From: Xanthobacteraceae bacterium
GTDB lineage: Bacteria; Pseudomonadota; Alphaproteobacteria; Rhizobiales; Xanthobacteraceae
Reading direction: 5' to 3'
Assembly (NCBI GenBank): GCA_019746355.1
Contig: JAIESC010000002.1
Coordinates: forward strand, 1-22,819
Length of the DNA: 22,819 nt
Position 1 is the stretch's first letter, and each line of letters starts with the position of its first letter. The notes under the pieces were generated by a model, which saw only the letters and a list, made by a program, of their open reading frames with translations, did not search any database and was not told the origin of the DNA. This document shows positions 14,322 to 22,151 of this stretch, in pieces. Position numbers and translations under genes: made by a program.

Positions 14322-15416
14322 TCATTCGCCCGCGTCGATGATCGCGATCACCGGACCGCCGCCTTGCGGTCCCTGGTGCATGGCGTCCACCGACACGAAC
14401 ACCGCGGGATCGCCGATCGCCGCCGCCGCCACACCGCCGACCGCCGCTTTGGAGTGGCGATGATGATGCACGTCGGAATCGTCGAGCATGATCTGCCTTC
14501 GGCCGCGCAGCGTGCCGCGCCGATCGGCCTCGCATTTCATGAAGCAGTTCACCACCTTGCCGCCGAGGTCGTCCGCGCGCGGCCGCTCCGGCAGCTCGAG
14601 GCCGGCATCGCGAATGGCATCGTAGATGCCGTCGATGTCGAGCGCGTCGCGCATCACCGCGTGGCCGATGCGATAGCGGCCGCCGGCCCCGGGCCTGTTG
14701 CCGAGCAATACGATCTGCGCCTGGGTGAGCTCGACGCCGGACGAGCACGACGCCACCGACGAATAGAGGTCGAGATCCTTACAGATCTGCTCGGCGCGCG
14801 GCATCTTGACCTCGCCCAGCGCGACCGCGATGCCGAGCGCGGTGGTGCCGTTCGACACGCCCATCGAGTCGTGCACCTCGCAGGCGACGTGATGGCCGCG
14901 CTTCTCGGCGTCGATCACCGAGTCGATGGTGAGCAGCGGCGTCTTGGTCTGGACGTAGTGAACGTCCTTCGGGTTGTCGATGCCGGCATCCTTCATCGCC
15001 GCCTTCACCGCATCGGCGACCTTTTCGACCATGGCCGGCCGGCCGATGTCCTCGGGCAGCAGTTCCACGCTCATGGCGGTGCCGATGGCGAGCCGCGACT
15101 TCGACGCGGGGCCGGTCTTGCCATTGGAGGCGAACACGGTCGCATGCGGCGTGATCACGCCGTCGCAGCCACCCGACCAGACCATCGGGATCCCGGCGAT
15201 ATCGGCCTCGCTGCGCTTGCCCTTCTTCAAAAGCACGCGGCGGAACGCCTCGTCGGCGAGAAGGCGGGTGAAGTCGTTGACGCCGCCGTTGCCCTCGGTC
15301 TTGCCGATCACCGCGATCACCTCGTCGGCCGCGAACTGGCCCTTGGCGATGCACGCCTCGAGTCCGGACGCATCCTTGACGGTCTTCAACTCGACCTTCG
15401 CAACCTCAATCGCCAT
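14322..15416 (-). CDS. Ring-opening amidohydrolase (cyanuric acid amidohydrolase/barbiturase family)
   Basis: A 364-residue enzyme with the family's three-fold repeat. K39 ([15 protein letters not shown]) pairs with S81 ([14 protein letters not shown]), K158 (VQTKTPLLT) with S225 (ASCSSGVEL), and K294 (FMKCEAD) with S342 ([15 protein letters not shown]). The first two Lys/Ser units agree with AtzD as I recall it, and E296 and the QGPQGGGP metal-site loop are present. In the third unit the AtzD-like SGGAEH is SVDAMH, so substrate fit may differ. The family hydrolyses cyanuric acid to carboxybiuret or barbituric acid to ureidomalonate. Which substrate is used here is open. It starts 18 bp after hyuB, with AGGAG before the ATG. 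Confidence 0.9.
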   Translation of the reverse strand: MAIEVAKVELKTVKDASGLEACIAKGQFAADEVIAVIGKTEGNGGVNDFTRLLADEAFRRVLLKKGKRSEADIAGIPMVWSGGCDGVITPHATVFASNGKTGPASKSRLAIGTAMSVELLPEDIGRPAMVEKVADAVKAAMKDAGIDNPKDVHYVQTKTPLLTIDSVIDAEKRGHHVACEVHDSMGVSNGTTALGIAVALGEVKMPRAEQICKDLDLYSSVASCSSGVELTQAQIVLLGNRPGAGGRYRIGHAVMRDALDIDGIYDAIRDAGLELPERPRADDLGGKVVNCFMKCEADRRGTLRGRRQIMLDDSDVHHHRHSKAAVGGVAAAAIGDPAVFVSVDAMHQGPQGGGPVIAIIDAGE

Positions 15417-15434
15417 TCCTCAACACTCCTGATT

Positions 15435-17324
15435 TCAAGCCATCATGCGCGGCTGGGCCTTGCCGCTCAGCATCACATCGTAGCCCGGCCCGCGGTCGAT
15501 CATCGCGGGCGATCTGTCGCGTTTGCTCTGCACATCGGCGCGAAGCTTCGCGGTCGCCGCCGCGTCGATCGCGAAATCGTTTCCGCCCAGCACCACGCCG
15601 TAGTCGGCGCGCGCGGCCTCGGGTGACACCTTGCCTTCGACCACGTCGCGCTGCACCAGCTCCGGCTCGCGCGTGAGCGGATCGCCCCAGCCGCCGCCGC
15701 CGGTGGTCACCACGCGCACCACCTGCCCGGCGAGCACCTCCTCGCCGTCGACGAGCCCGCCGAGATCGCGGCCATTCCCGAGCGCGTCGACCGTCACGCA
15801 GAACGGCTGGCCGGCCTTGCCGCCGTTGAGCCCGTAGCAGCCGAGCCGGACCCGGTCGGCGGTGACGATGGTGCGGCAATCGACCAGCGCGCGGTAGTGC
15901 TTCTCGTAGCCGAGCCCGCCGCGGCGCTGGCCGGCCCCGCCCGAGTCGGTGCGCAGTGCGAGCTTCTCGACCAGCAGCGGGAAGCGCGTCTCGGTGAACT
16001 CGGCCGGCTGGTTGCGCGAGTCCGGCACGATGTGGATGGCGTCGTTGCCGTCGGCGTAATAGCGGCCGCCGGAGCCTCCGCCCAGCACCTCGCGGGACAG
16101 AAACGGCTTGCCGCTCGCATCACTGCCGAAGAAACCGGTGTAGCGGATCGTCTCCTGGTCCGCCGGCATGCGGCCGTCGACCGCCTGCGCCACGACGCCG
16201 GCCAGCAGGCCGAGACAGCGCAGCAGCACGAACGAGCGCGCGTTGGTGGCGGCGGGCCATTCCGGGGTTATCAGCGTGCCTTTCGGCGGGAACACCACGT
16301 CGAAGATCTCGCAGACGCCCTCGTTGACGTGAATTTCGGCGGCGCGCTCGGGCGTGTCGGCCAGATTGCGCAGGATCGGCGCGATCCACTTCACCAGGAA
16401 GGCGCCGCCGGCATAGTCGGCCGGCCAGTTGATCGGGCCGGTCGATTGCGGATCGGTGCCGGTGAAGTCGAGCGTGATGCGACCGCCCTGCTTGACCATC
16501 TTGAGCTTGAGCTTGTGCAGCTTCGGGTCGGTGACGCCGTCGTGCTCGACGTAGTCCTCCCAGACGTATTCGCCGTCGGCGATCTTCGGCAGGAGCTCGT
16601 TGCGGTAGATGTCGCGGCACTTGTCGAGGATCGCCTGGAAGCAGGCCTCGACCGTGTCGCGGCCGAAGCGCTCGAACAGCGACTCCATGCGCTTGGCGCC
16701 CATCACGCAAGCCTGCACCTCGCTGTCGAGATCGGCGGCGAGCATCTCGGGGACGCGGGTGTTGCGCTTGACGATGGTGAACACGGCCTCGTTCCGCACG
16801 CCGGCGTCGTAGAGCTTGACCGGCGGGATCGCGAGGCCTTCCTCGAACACGGTGACGGCGGTGCCCGGCATCGAGCCCGGCACCCGGCCGCCGATGTCGT
16901 CGTGATGGCCGAACGCCTGGATGTAGGCGACCACCTCGCCGCCGTGGAACACCGGCACGGTGCTGCACAGGTCGGGCAGATGGCCGATGCTGCCTTCAGT
17001 GAGATACGTGTCGTTCATCAGGAACACGTCGCCCGGCCGCATGGTCTCGGGCGGGAAATCGCGCACCACGGCGTTGGGCATCGCCGAATAGGAGCGGCCG
17101 GTGAGCTTGCGGCAATAGCGGTCGAACAGGCCGACGCGGTAGTCGTGTGCCTCCCGGATCATCGGGCTGCGCGCGGTGCGCTCGATGGCGTATTCGATCT
17201 CGGCCTCGATCGAGTTGAGCGTGCCCTCGACGATCTGCAGCACGATCGGGTCCACGGGCTTGGGCGCGCGCTGCGGCGCGACCGGCCAGGGATGCTTCGC
17301 CTGCGTGGCAGTGGACGCGTTCAT
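15435..17324 (-). CDS. hyuB: Hydantoinase B / oxoprolinase B family subunit
   Basis: A 629-residue protein of the HyuB (PF02538) family. Marks are an N-terminal DPIVLQIVEGTLNSI block, RPGDVFLMNDTY (about 96-107), GHLPD (114-118), FGHHDDIGGRVPGSM (138-152) and the glycine-rich C-terminal TTGGGGWGDPL. HyuB pairs with HyuA in ATP-dependent hydrolysis of hydantoins, N-methylhydantoins or 5-oxoproline; other pairs of this superfamily are carboxylases of acetone or acetophenone. Its ATG overlaps the hyuA stop by 4 bp, which supports a two-subunit enzyme made in equal amounts. It leads straight into the ring-opening amidohydrolase. The specific substrate is not determinable. Confidence 0.94.
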   Translation of the reverse strand: MNASTATQAKHPWPVAPQRAPKPVDPIVLQIVEGTLNSIEAEIEYAIERTARSPMIREAHDYRVGLFDRYCRKLTGRSYSAMPNAVVRDFPPETMRPGDVFLMNDTYLTEGSIGHLPDLCSTVPVFHGGEVVAYIQAFGHHDDIGGRVPGSMPGTAVTVFEEGLAIPPVKLYDAGVRNEAVFTIVKRNTRVPEMLAADLDSEVQACVMGAKRMESLFERFGRDTVEACFQAILDKCRDIYRNELLPKIADGEYVWEDYVEHDGVTDPKLHKLKLKMVKQGGRITLDFTGTDPQSTGPINWPADYAGGAFLVKWIAPILRNLADTPERAAEIHVNEGVCEIFDVVFPPKGTLITPEWPAATNARSFVLLRCLGLLAGVVAQAVDGRMPADQETIRYTGFFGSDASGKPFLSREVLGGGSGGRYYADGNDAIHIVPDSRNQPAEFTETRFPLLVEKLALRTDSGGAGQRRGGLGYEKHYRALVDCRTIVTADRVRLGCYGLNGGKAGQPFCVTVDALGNGRDLGGLVDGEEVLAGQVVRVVTTGGGGWGDPLTREPELVQRDVVEGKVSPEAARADYGVVLGGNDFAIDAAATAKLRADVQSKRDRSPAMIDRGPGYDVMLSGKAQPRMMA

Positions 17325-19417
17325 CGCTTGACCTCCACGGGCCGGCGGCTCGACCGGACGATCAGCACGCCGTGCGGATCGACCTCCAGGTACTGGCCGG
17401 GGAACACCACGGTGGTGGAGCCGAACTCCTCGACCACGGCGGGCCCGTCGAGCCGGAAGCCGGGAAGGAGCGCGGCGCGATCATAGACCGGCGTGTCGCG
17501 GAACGCGCCGTCGAAATAGACCGGGCGAACCGACTTGCGGGCCGGCGTCGCGCCGTCGCGCTTGGCGAGCTTGGGGATCTCCGGGCGCTCGATCAGGCCG
17601 AAGCCCGAGACGCACAAGTTCACCACTTCGATCTTCTGCCGGCCGGCATAGTCGTAGCCGAAGGTGCGCTTGTGCGCGGCGTTGAAGGCGTCGATCAGGT
17701 TGCTGAGGAATTTGGCGTCGATCGCACCGGCCGGCGCGGGCACCCGCACCTCCATCGACTGCCCGGCGTAGCGGACGTCCGCCTCGCGGACGAGCCGCAT
17801 GCGCGAGCGCTCGATGCCGTCGCGCGCCAGCGTCTCGACCGCCTCGTGCTCCAGCCTGGCATAGATATCGGCAACCGCCGCGAGATCGACGCTGTCCTGG
17901 TGCATCACCTTGGTGACGATCTGGTCGGTGCGCCAGTCGACGGCGAGCAGTCCGAACGCCGAGAGATTGCCGGGGTTGGGCGGCACGATGCAGGCCTGCA
18001 TGTTCAGCAGGTCCATCACCGCCGGCGATTGCGCCGGCCCCGCGCCGCCAAACGACAACAGCGCAAAGCCGCGCGGATCGATGCCGCGCTGGATGGTCAT
18101 CTGGCGGATCGCGTTGGCCTGGTTCCAGTTGGCGATCTCGATGATGCCGTGGGCGAGCTGCTCGGCGCTCATGTTGCCGGGCAGCCGCGCGGCGAGCGCG
18201 GCGATGCCAGCGCGCGAGCGCGCCACGTCGAGCGCGATGCCGCCGCCGATCAGGGCTGCCGGAATGCGGCCGAGCACGAGATTGGCGTCGGTGATGGTCG
18301 GCTCGCTGCCGCCCTTCGGGTAGCACATCGGCCCGGGGTCGGCGCCGGCGCTCTTCGGACCGACCTTGAGATGGCCCTCGCGGGTGATCCAGGCGATCGA
18401 GCCGCCGCCGGTGCCGATGGTCTCGATGTCGATCATCGGGATGCGCACCGGAAACGCGCCGACCGCGCCGCCGTTGGTGACATGCGGCTTGCCGCCTTCG
18501 ATCAGGCAGAGATCGGTCGAGGTGCCGCCGGCGTCGAGCGTGACGATGTTGGGAAAGCCCGCCATCTCGGAAATCACCGCGCTGCCGAGCGCACCGGCTG
18601 CGGGACCCGAGAGCGCGGTGGTGATCGGCTTGCGCACCACCTCGCCGGCGCTGGCGACGCCGCCGCTCGACTGCATCACCAGGAACGGCTTGTCCTTGAG
18701 ATCGCCGAGCTCGTCATGGACGCGGCGCAAGTATCGCTCCATGTGCGGCTTGACGAACGCGTCGACCAGCGTGGTCACCGCGCGTTCATACTCGCGATAT
18801 TCTGGCAGCACGTCGCAGGACAGCGACAGCGCGCATTCGGGGTATTCCTCGGCGATGATCTCGGCGACGCGCCGCTCATGCGCGGCGTTGGCATAGGAGT
18901 GCAACAGGCAGACGCCGACGGCGCGGATGTTCTGCTCGCGGAAGAACTTCGCGGCGGCGCGGACGCTCGCCTCGTCCAGCGGGCGCAGCTCCCCGCCGCG
19001 GAAGTTCAGCCGCCCTTTGGCCTCGCGCACGAAGCGCAGCGGCACGATACGGTCGGGCTTCACCCAGAAATACGAGTTGCCGTAGCCCTCCGGCACCGAT
19101 TGGCGCGCGATCTCCAGGATGTGCCGGAAGCCCTCGGTGACGATCAGTCCGAGCGAATCGATCTGGCCCTGCAGCAGCGCGTTGGTCGCGACCGTGGTGC
19201 CGTGCGCCAGGCCTGCGACGCTGCCGGAATGGCCGCCGACCTGCCCGAGGATGGCGCGGACGCCGCGCGCCAGCGCAATGCCGGGATTGGCCGGCGTGCT
19301 CGCCACCTTGGTGACAGCGATGGCGCCGGAGGCGGTATCGACCGAAACGATATCGGTGAAGGTGCCGCCGGTGTCGATGCCGATCCGGTAGCGCGCCTGG
19401 CTCGCGGCCTGTACCAT
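17321..19417 (-). CDS. hyuA: Hydantoinase A / N-methylhydantoinase A family ATPase subunit
   Basis: A 698-residue protein with two ASKHA-type phosphate-binding motifs: GIDTGGTFTD (13-22) at the N-terminal domain and DAGGTSTD (295-302) in the central domain, plus ALSGPAAGALG (268-278) and a C-terminal FGYDYAGR and EEFGSTTVVFPGQ region of the HyuA C-terminal domain. The frame is open back to 19525, but homology starts at MVQAASQARYRIGIDTGG; the ATG at 19417 has GGGA upstream, whereas the ATG at 19429 has no ribosome site. With HyuB it forms an ATP-using ring amidohydrolase, or possibly a carboxylase. It is the first gene of the ring-amide operon and follows a candidate promoter at 19486-19525. 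Confidence 0.94.
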   Translation of the reverse strand: MVQAASQARYRIGIDTGGTFTDIVSVDTASGAIAVTKVASTPANPGIALARGVRAILGQVGGHSGSVAGLAHGTTVATNALLQGQIDSLGLIVTEGFRHILEIARQSVPEGYGNSYFWVKPDRIVPLRFVREAKGRLNFRGGELRPLDEASVRAAAKFFREQNIRAVGVCLLHSYANAAHERRVAEIIAEEYPECALSLSCDVLPEYREYERAVTTLVDAFVKPHMERYLRRVHDELGDLKDKPFLVMQSSGGVASAGEVVRKPITTALSGPAAGALGSAVISEMAGFPNIVTLDAGGTSTDLCLIEGGKPHVTNGGAVGAFPVRIPMIDIETIGTGGGSIAWITREGHLKVGPKSAGADPGPMCYPKGGSEPTITDANLVLGRIPAALIGGGIALDVARSRAGIAALAARLPGNMSAEQLAHGIIEIANWNQANAIRQMTIQRGIDPRGFALLSFGGAGPAQSPAVMDLLNMQACIVPPNPGNLSAFGLLAVDWRTDQIVTKVMHQDSVDLAAVADIYARLEHEAVETLARDGIERSRMRLVREADVRYAGQSMEVRVPAPAGAIDAKFLSNLIDAFNAAHKRTFGYDYAGRQKIEVVNLCVSGFGLIERPEIPKLAKRDGATPARKSVRPVYFDGAFRDTPVYDRAALLPGFRLDGPAVVEEFGSTTVVFPGQYLEVDPHGVLIVRSSRRPVEVKR

Positions 19418-19485
19418 GACTGGTCCCATCGCAAACGGGCTGAAACCCTTACATTCCGTGCGGTCCCGCACCTGCAACCTTATCC

Positions 19486-19525
19486 CGATACACAAAGTAT
19501 CGTTGGGGCCGAAGCCCCAAGTCAA
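19486..19525 (-). promoter_or_regulatory. Candidate hyuA promoter with two abutting dyads
   Basis: On the minus strand TTGACT (19525-19520) and GATACT (19501-19496) are 18 bp apart, matching the consensus at 5 and 4 of 6 positions. A perfect hairpin TTGGGGC/GCCCCAA (19503-19509, 19514-19520) with a TTCG loop on the minus strand fills the spacer. A second dyad CGATAC-N5-GTATCG (19486-19502) covers the -10. The start site would lie about 70 nt before hyuA. The dyads could be operators. The GC-rich hairpin could instead end transcription of the Bug gene upstream, though no T-tract follows it. Confidence 0.4.
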
Positions 19526-19685
19526 AGACGGTTTGGCGATAGCATTATCGGAAATTCAGATGGCTGGACGGCCGGCTCCAGGCCGCCAAACGGCGTCGAG
19601 CGGCCGGCGTACCTCGATGGCAAAGCGATTATTCCTGTTGCCCGGGAGGACAACCGCCGTCACCGGCACGCCTCTGCAGGCTCGT

Positions 19686-20696
19686 TCACTTCTTCTCCGC
19701 CAGAAGCGTCTTGAACTTCTCGATCTCGGCCGGCACGAACTTCTGCAGATAGGCCGCCGACATTTCCTCGTCGCCCGGCGGCAGCGCGCCGAGCTCATCG
19801 AGCCGTTTCTGATAGAGCTCGCTCGCCGCGCCTTTGCGCAGCGCCGCGTTGATCCTGTCGATGACCGCCTGCGGCGTGCCCTTGGGCGCGAACAATCCGT
19901 TCCAGCCCTGCAACTGGAATTCCGGCAGCCCGGCTTCGGCCGAGGTCGGAACATTGGGCAGGCTGTTCAGCCGCTTCGGCATGCCGAGCACGACGCCGTT
20001 GATCAGCCCGCCCTGGATCGACGGCGCGGCGGACGCTGCGTTGTCGCACACCCCGTCGATCTGGCCCGCGAGAAGATCGTTCAGCGCGGGCCCACCGCCA
20101 CGATAGCTGACCAACGTCACCTCGATTCCGGCCGCCTGCACGAAAGCCTTGCAGATCAGGTAGTTCGACGAACCCACGCCGGCATGACCGAGCGTGACCT
20201 TGCCGGGGTTCTTTTTGGCGTGGTCGATGAAGTCCTTCAGCGTCTTCGCCGCGTGATCCTTCTTGATGGCGATGACGGGCGAAGTCTTGGCGACGATTCC
20301 GATCGGCGCAAAATCGTCCGGCGTGAACCGCAGATCAGGATAGAGCGCATAGACCGCGGTGGCCGTCCCGCTGTTGCCGATGATGATGGTGTAGCCGTCG
20401 GCGGTCGCGCGCGCGGCACGCGTCATGGCGGTCGAGCCGCCGGCGCCGACCACGTTCTCGATCACGATGCGCTGGCCGATCGCCTGGCCCATCTGCTCGG
20501 CGATCAGGCGGGCGATCACGTCGGAAGCACCGCCCGCGGCGAACGGCACGATCATCGTGACCGGCCGGGCCGGATAAGCGTCCTGCGCGGGAGCGGGCGT
20601 TGCAAGCGCGCCTGCGGCGGCGAGCGCCATGCACGCGACCGCGGTGCGTTTCAAGGCGCGTCCCATGCGCCTGTGAAATCGAACGATCCGGCTCAT
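19686..20696 (-). CDS. Bug/TctC-family periplasmic binding protein 3
   Basis: A 336-residue secreted protein with a signal peptide (basic start, hydrophobic AVACMALAAAGALA, cleavage near APA before Q38). Family marks are YPARPVTMIVPFAAGGASDVIARL, IENVVGAGGSTAM, ATADGYTIIIGNSG, VSYRGGGPALNDLLAGQID and LPNVPTSAEAGLPEF. An alternative ATG at 20666 would shorten the N terminus by 10 residues and still leave a signal peptide. It lies between a LysR gene and the hyu operon on the same strand, 268 bp before hyuA. With no tctA/tctB nearby, it could feed a distant TctAB pair or present the inducing ligand to a sensor. It is distinct from the two Bug proteins at 8046-10090. Confidence 0.92.
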   Translation of the reverse strand: MSRIVRFHRRMGRALKRTAVACMALAAAGALATPAPAQDAYPARPVTMIVPFAAGGASDVIARLIAEQMGQAIGQRIVIENVVGAGGSTAMTRAARATADGYTIIIGNSGTATAVYALYPDLRFTPDDFAPIGIVAKTSPVIAIKKDHAAKTLKDFIDHAKKNPGKVTLGHAGVGSSNYLICKAFVQAAGIEVTLVSYRGGGPALNDLLAGQIDGVCDNAASAAPSIQGGLINGVVLGMPKRLNSLPNVPTSAEAGLPEFQLQGWNGLFAPKGTPQAVIDRINAALRKGAASELYQKRLDELGALPPGDEEMSAAYLQKFVPAEIEKFKTLLAEKK

Positions 20697-20727
20697 ATCA
20701 TCTCACGCCTGGTGGTGATGGGCGCTG

Positions 20728-20756
20728 ATCTTACTGAGTTTCGAAACCCGTTCCAA
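20728..20756 (-). promoter_or_regulatory. Candidate sigma-70 promoter for the third Bug gene
   Basis: Minus-strand TTGGAA (20756-20751) and TAAGAT (20733-20728) are separated by exactly 17 bp, each 4 of 6 to consensus. The 10-bp palindrome GTTTCGAAAC (20738-20747) lies in the spacer and could be an operator half or site. A further dyad GTGTGT-CA-ACACAC (20781-20794) lies upstream, next to the LysR stop codon. Read by eye. Confidence 0.4.
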
Positions 20757-20822
20757 GAACTCAGCCTGGCCGTTGCTCCGGTGTGTCAACACACAAGCGC
20801 GCGTCGGCTCACGGATTCCGGT

Positions 20823-21716
20823 CTAGTCCTTCAAGGCATCACGCAGCGCCGCGAGATACCCTTCCTTGCGGCGCGGCAGCGGCTGGCGGCGGCGGAACAG
20901 GCTCAGCGCCACGGTGCGGGCAGGCGCGATGCGCAGCAGCTTGAGCACGCCGAGCGCCGCCTCGTTGCCGGCCGACCGCCGCGGCACGATGGCGATGCCG
21001 CCGCCTGACTGGACGATGACCTTCATGGTCTCGATGTTGTCGGCGACCGCCAGCACGTTGGGCCGGATGCCCAAGTCCGCGAACAGCGACAGCACCACCT
21101 GACCGTAGCCGACGGTGAGCTCGCTCATCACGATCGGCTCGGCCACCAGCTTGCCGACGTCCACCGGCTGGCGCGAGCGGGCAAGATGGTGCTTCGGATG
21201 CACGATCAGCGCCATCTCGGCGTCGGTCAGACGGTCGAACACCAGGCCCGCCGGCACGCGGTCGGGATCGGACTCGATGGCGATGCCGGCATCGAGGCGC
21301 TCCTCATGCAGATCGTCGAAAATCGTCTTGGTGGGCGCGGTGAGGATTTCGAGGCGGACGCCGGGAAGTATCTTGCTCAGGTCGCCGAACAGGCGCGGCA
21401 TGAACATCTGCGCCATGCCCGAGCCCATGCCGATGGTCAGCGTGTCCGACGGCGCGCCGCGCAGCCGGCGCGCGGTGTCGGACAGGCTCAGCACGTCGCC
21501 GACGACGCGCTCGGCCTCGTACAGGAAGGTGCGGCCCTGCTCGGTCAGCTCGATGCCGCGCGAGGTGCGGCGGAACAGGGCAAAGCCGATCTCCTCCTCG
21601 AGCAGGCGGACCTGCTCGCTCACCGCGGACTGCGAAATGTTGAGCCGCGCCGCCGCCTTGGTGAAGCTTCGCTCCTTGGCAACGGAAAGGGCATAGCGAA
21701 TTTCGCGAAATTCCAC
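20823..21716 (-). CDS. LysR-family transcriptional regulator
   Basis: A 297-residue regulator with an N-terminal winged helix-turn-helix (residues 2-60; SFTKAAARLNISQSAVSEQV, then LEEEIGFALFRR and GIELTEQG) and a C-terminal periplasmic-binding-like effector domain from about residue 90 (TLTIGMGSGMAQMF, then a second lobe with VIVQSGGGIAIVPR). The start is GTG at 21716 with GGAG about 8 nt upstream. LysR proteins usually control a divergent neighbour; here the gene runs in the same direction as the Bug gene and the hyu operon downstream, with 126 bp before the Bug gene. It is the likely local regulator of the ring-amide genes, binding one of the dyads upstream of them; this is inference. Confidence 0.93.
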   Translation of the reverse strand: MEFREIRYALSVAKERSFTKAAARLNISQSAVSEQVRLLEEEIGFALFRRTSRGIELTEQGRTFLYEAERVVGDVLSLSDTARRLRGAPSDTLTIGMGSGMAQMFMPRLFGDLSKILPGVRLEILTAPTKTIFDDLHEERLDAGIAIESDPDRVPAGLVFDRLTDAEMALIVHPKHHLARSRQPVDVGKLVAEPIVMSELTVGYGQVVLSLFADLGIRPNVLAVADNIETMKVIVQSGGGIAIVPRRSAGNEAALGVLKLLRIAPARTVALSLFRRRQPLPRRKEGYLAALRDALKD

Positions 21717-21770
21717 GCGCTGCTCCAGGCGTCGGCAGACGAGATGATCGAATGAGGGGGCGCGAACGGA

Positions 21771-22082
21771 CTATCCTGCAACGTGCAGCCGGACGCCCGC
21801 GCGCTTTTGCAGATAGCCGATAACGCTGAACAGGTTTTTGGCCTGGGGATTGCCGCGCGGACCGAACATGCGGATGAGACTCTTTGCTGGCGTATCGGTT
21901 GCTTCGCCAAGTTTTTCGAATCCAACGGTTGCCTTGATATAATCGCGCAGGATGGTCTTGCCGGTGTCAACGTCGCCGCTCAGCATCGCGTCGACGCCCT
22001 CGCGCAGAAGCGCTTCGGCAAATTTCTTATCCTGCCGCACGTGGCCTTGCACCAGTTCCTTGAAGCCCTTTGAGCGTGCCAT
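21771..22082 (-). CDS. HTH antitoxin of an HI1419/HI1420-like toxin-antitoxin pair
   Basis: A 103-residue protein starting MARSKGFKEL with AAGGAG about 9 nt upstream. An open frame reaches 22127 but would add 15 residues that overlap the toxin's probable original end. The first half is charged and helical (VRQDKKFAEALLREGVDAML). The second half, from about residue 50, is a helix-turn-helix of the addiction-module antidote type (TDTPAKSLIRMFGPRGNPQA, LFSVIGYLQ). Antitoxins of this kind bind their own promoter and neutralise the RelE/ParE-like toxin encoded just upstream. The toxin-first gene order is usual for this family. If the toxin is damaged as it appears, the antitoxin may persist as a free regulator. 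Confidence 0.85.
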   Translation of the reverse strand: MARSKGFKELVQGHVRQDKKFAEALLREGVDAMLSGDVDTGKTILRDYIKATVGFEKLGEATDTPAKSLIRMFGPRGNPQAKNLFSVIGYLQKRAGVRLHVAG

Positions 22083-22093
22083 CTTCTTCTCCT

Positions 22094-22151
22094 TCAACGC
22101 CGCCGTCGTTGCTTGTAATCGTTCCAATAGCCGTGCGCGGCTTCGATATCC
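22094..22151 (-). pseudogene. Out-of-frame remnant of the toxin C terminus
   Basis: After the toxin stop (TAA at 22154-22152), the +1 frame reads DIEAAHGYWNDYKQRRRR and stops at 22096-22094. This matches the C-terminal style I recall for the family (GGxKxxQ..DI..A...W.DYK.R). Removing one T of the TAA restores QQKDIEAAHGYW without a break. The restored end is 11 bp before the antitoxin ATG and overlaps its ribosome site, the tight spacing expected of an intact pair. Confidence 0.6.

Noticed and set aside
10245..15416. A classical AtzDEF-type cyanuric acid pathway.
   Set aside because: No AtzG-sized partner, allophanate hydrolase or biuret hydrolase is present, the transporter is of another class, and HyuAB is not part of that pathway; only the enzyme families overlap.
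17372..19714. A 780-codon open frame on the plus strand, and similar long frames opposite hyuB, the binding proteins and the amidase.
   Set aside because: They lie antisense to well-recognised genes, are Arg/Leu/Asp/His-rich as expected from the opposite strand of GC-rich codons, and show no domain motif.
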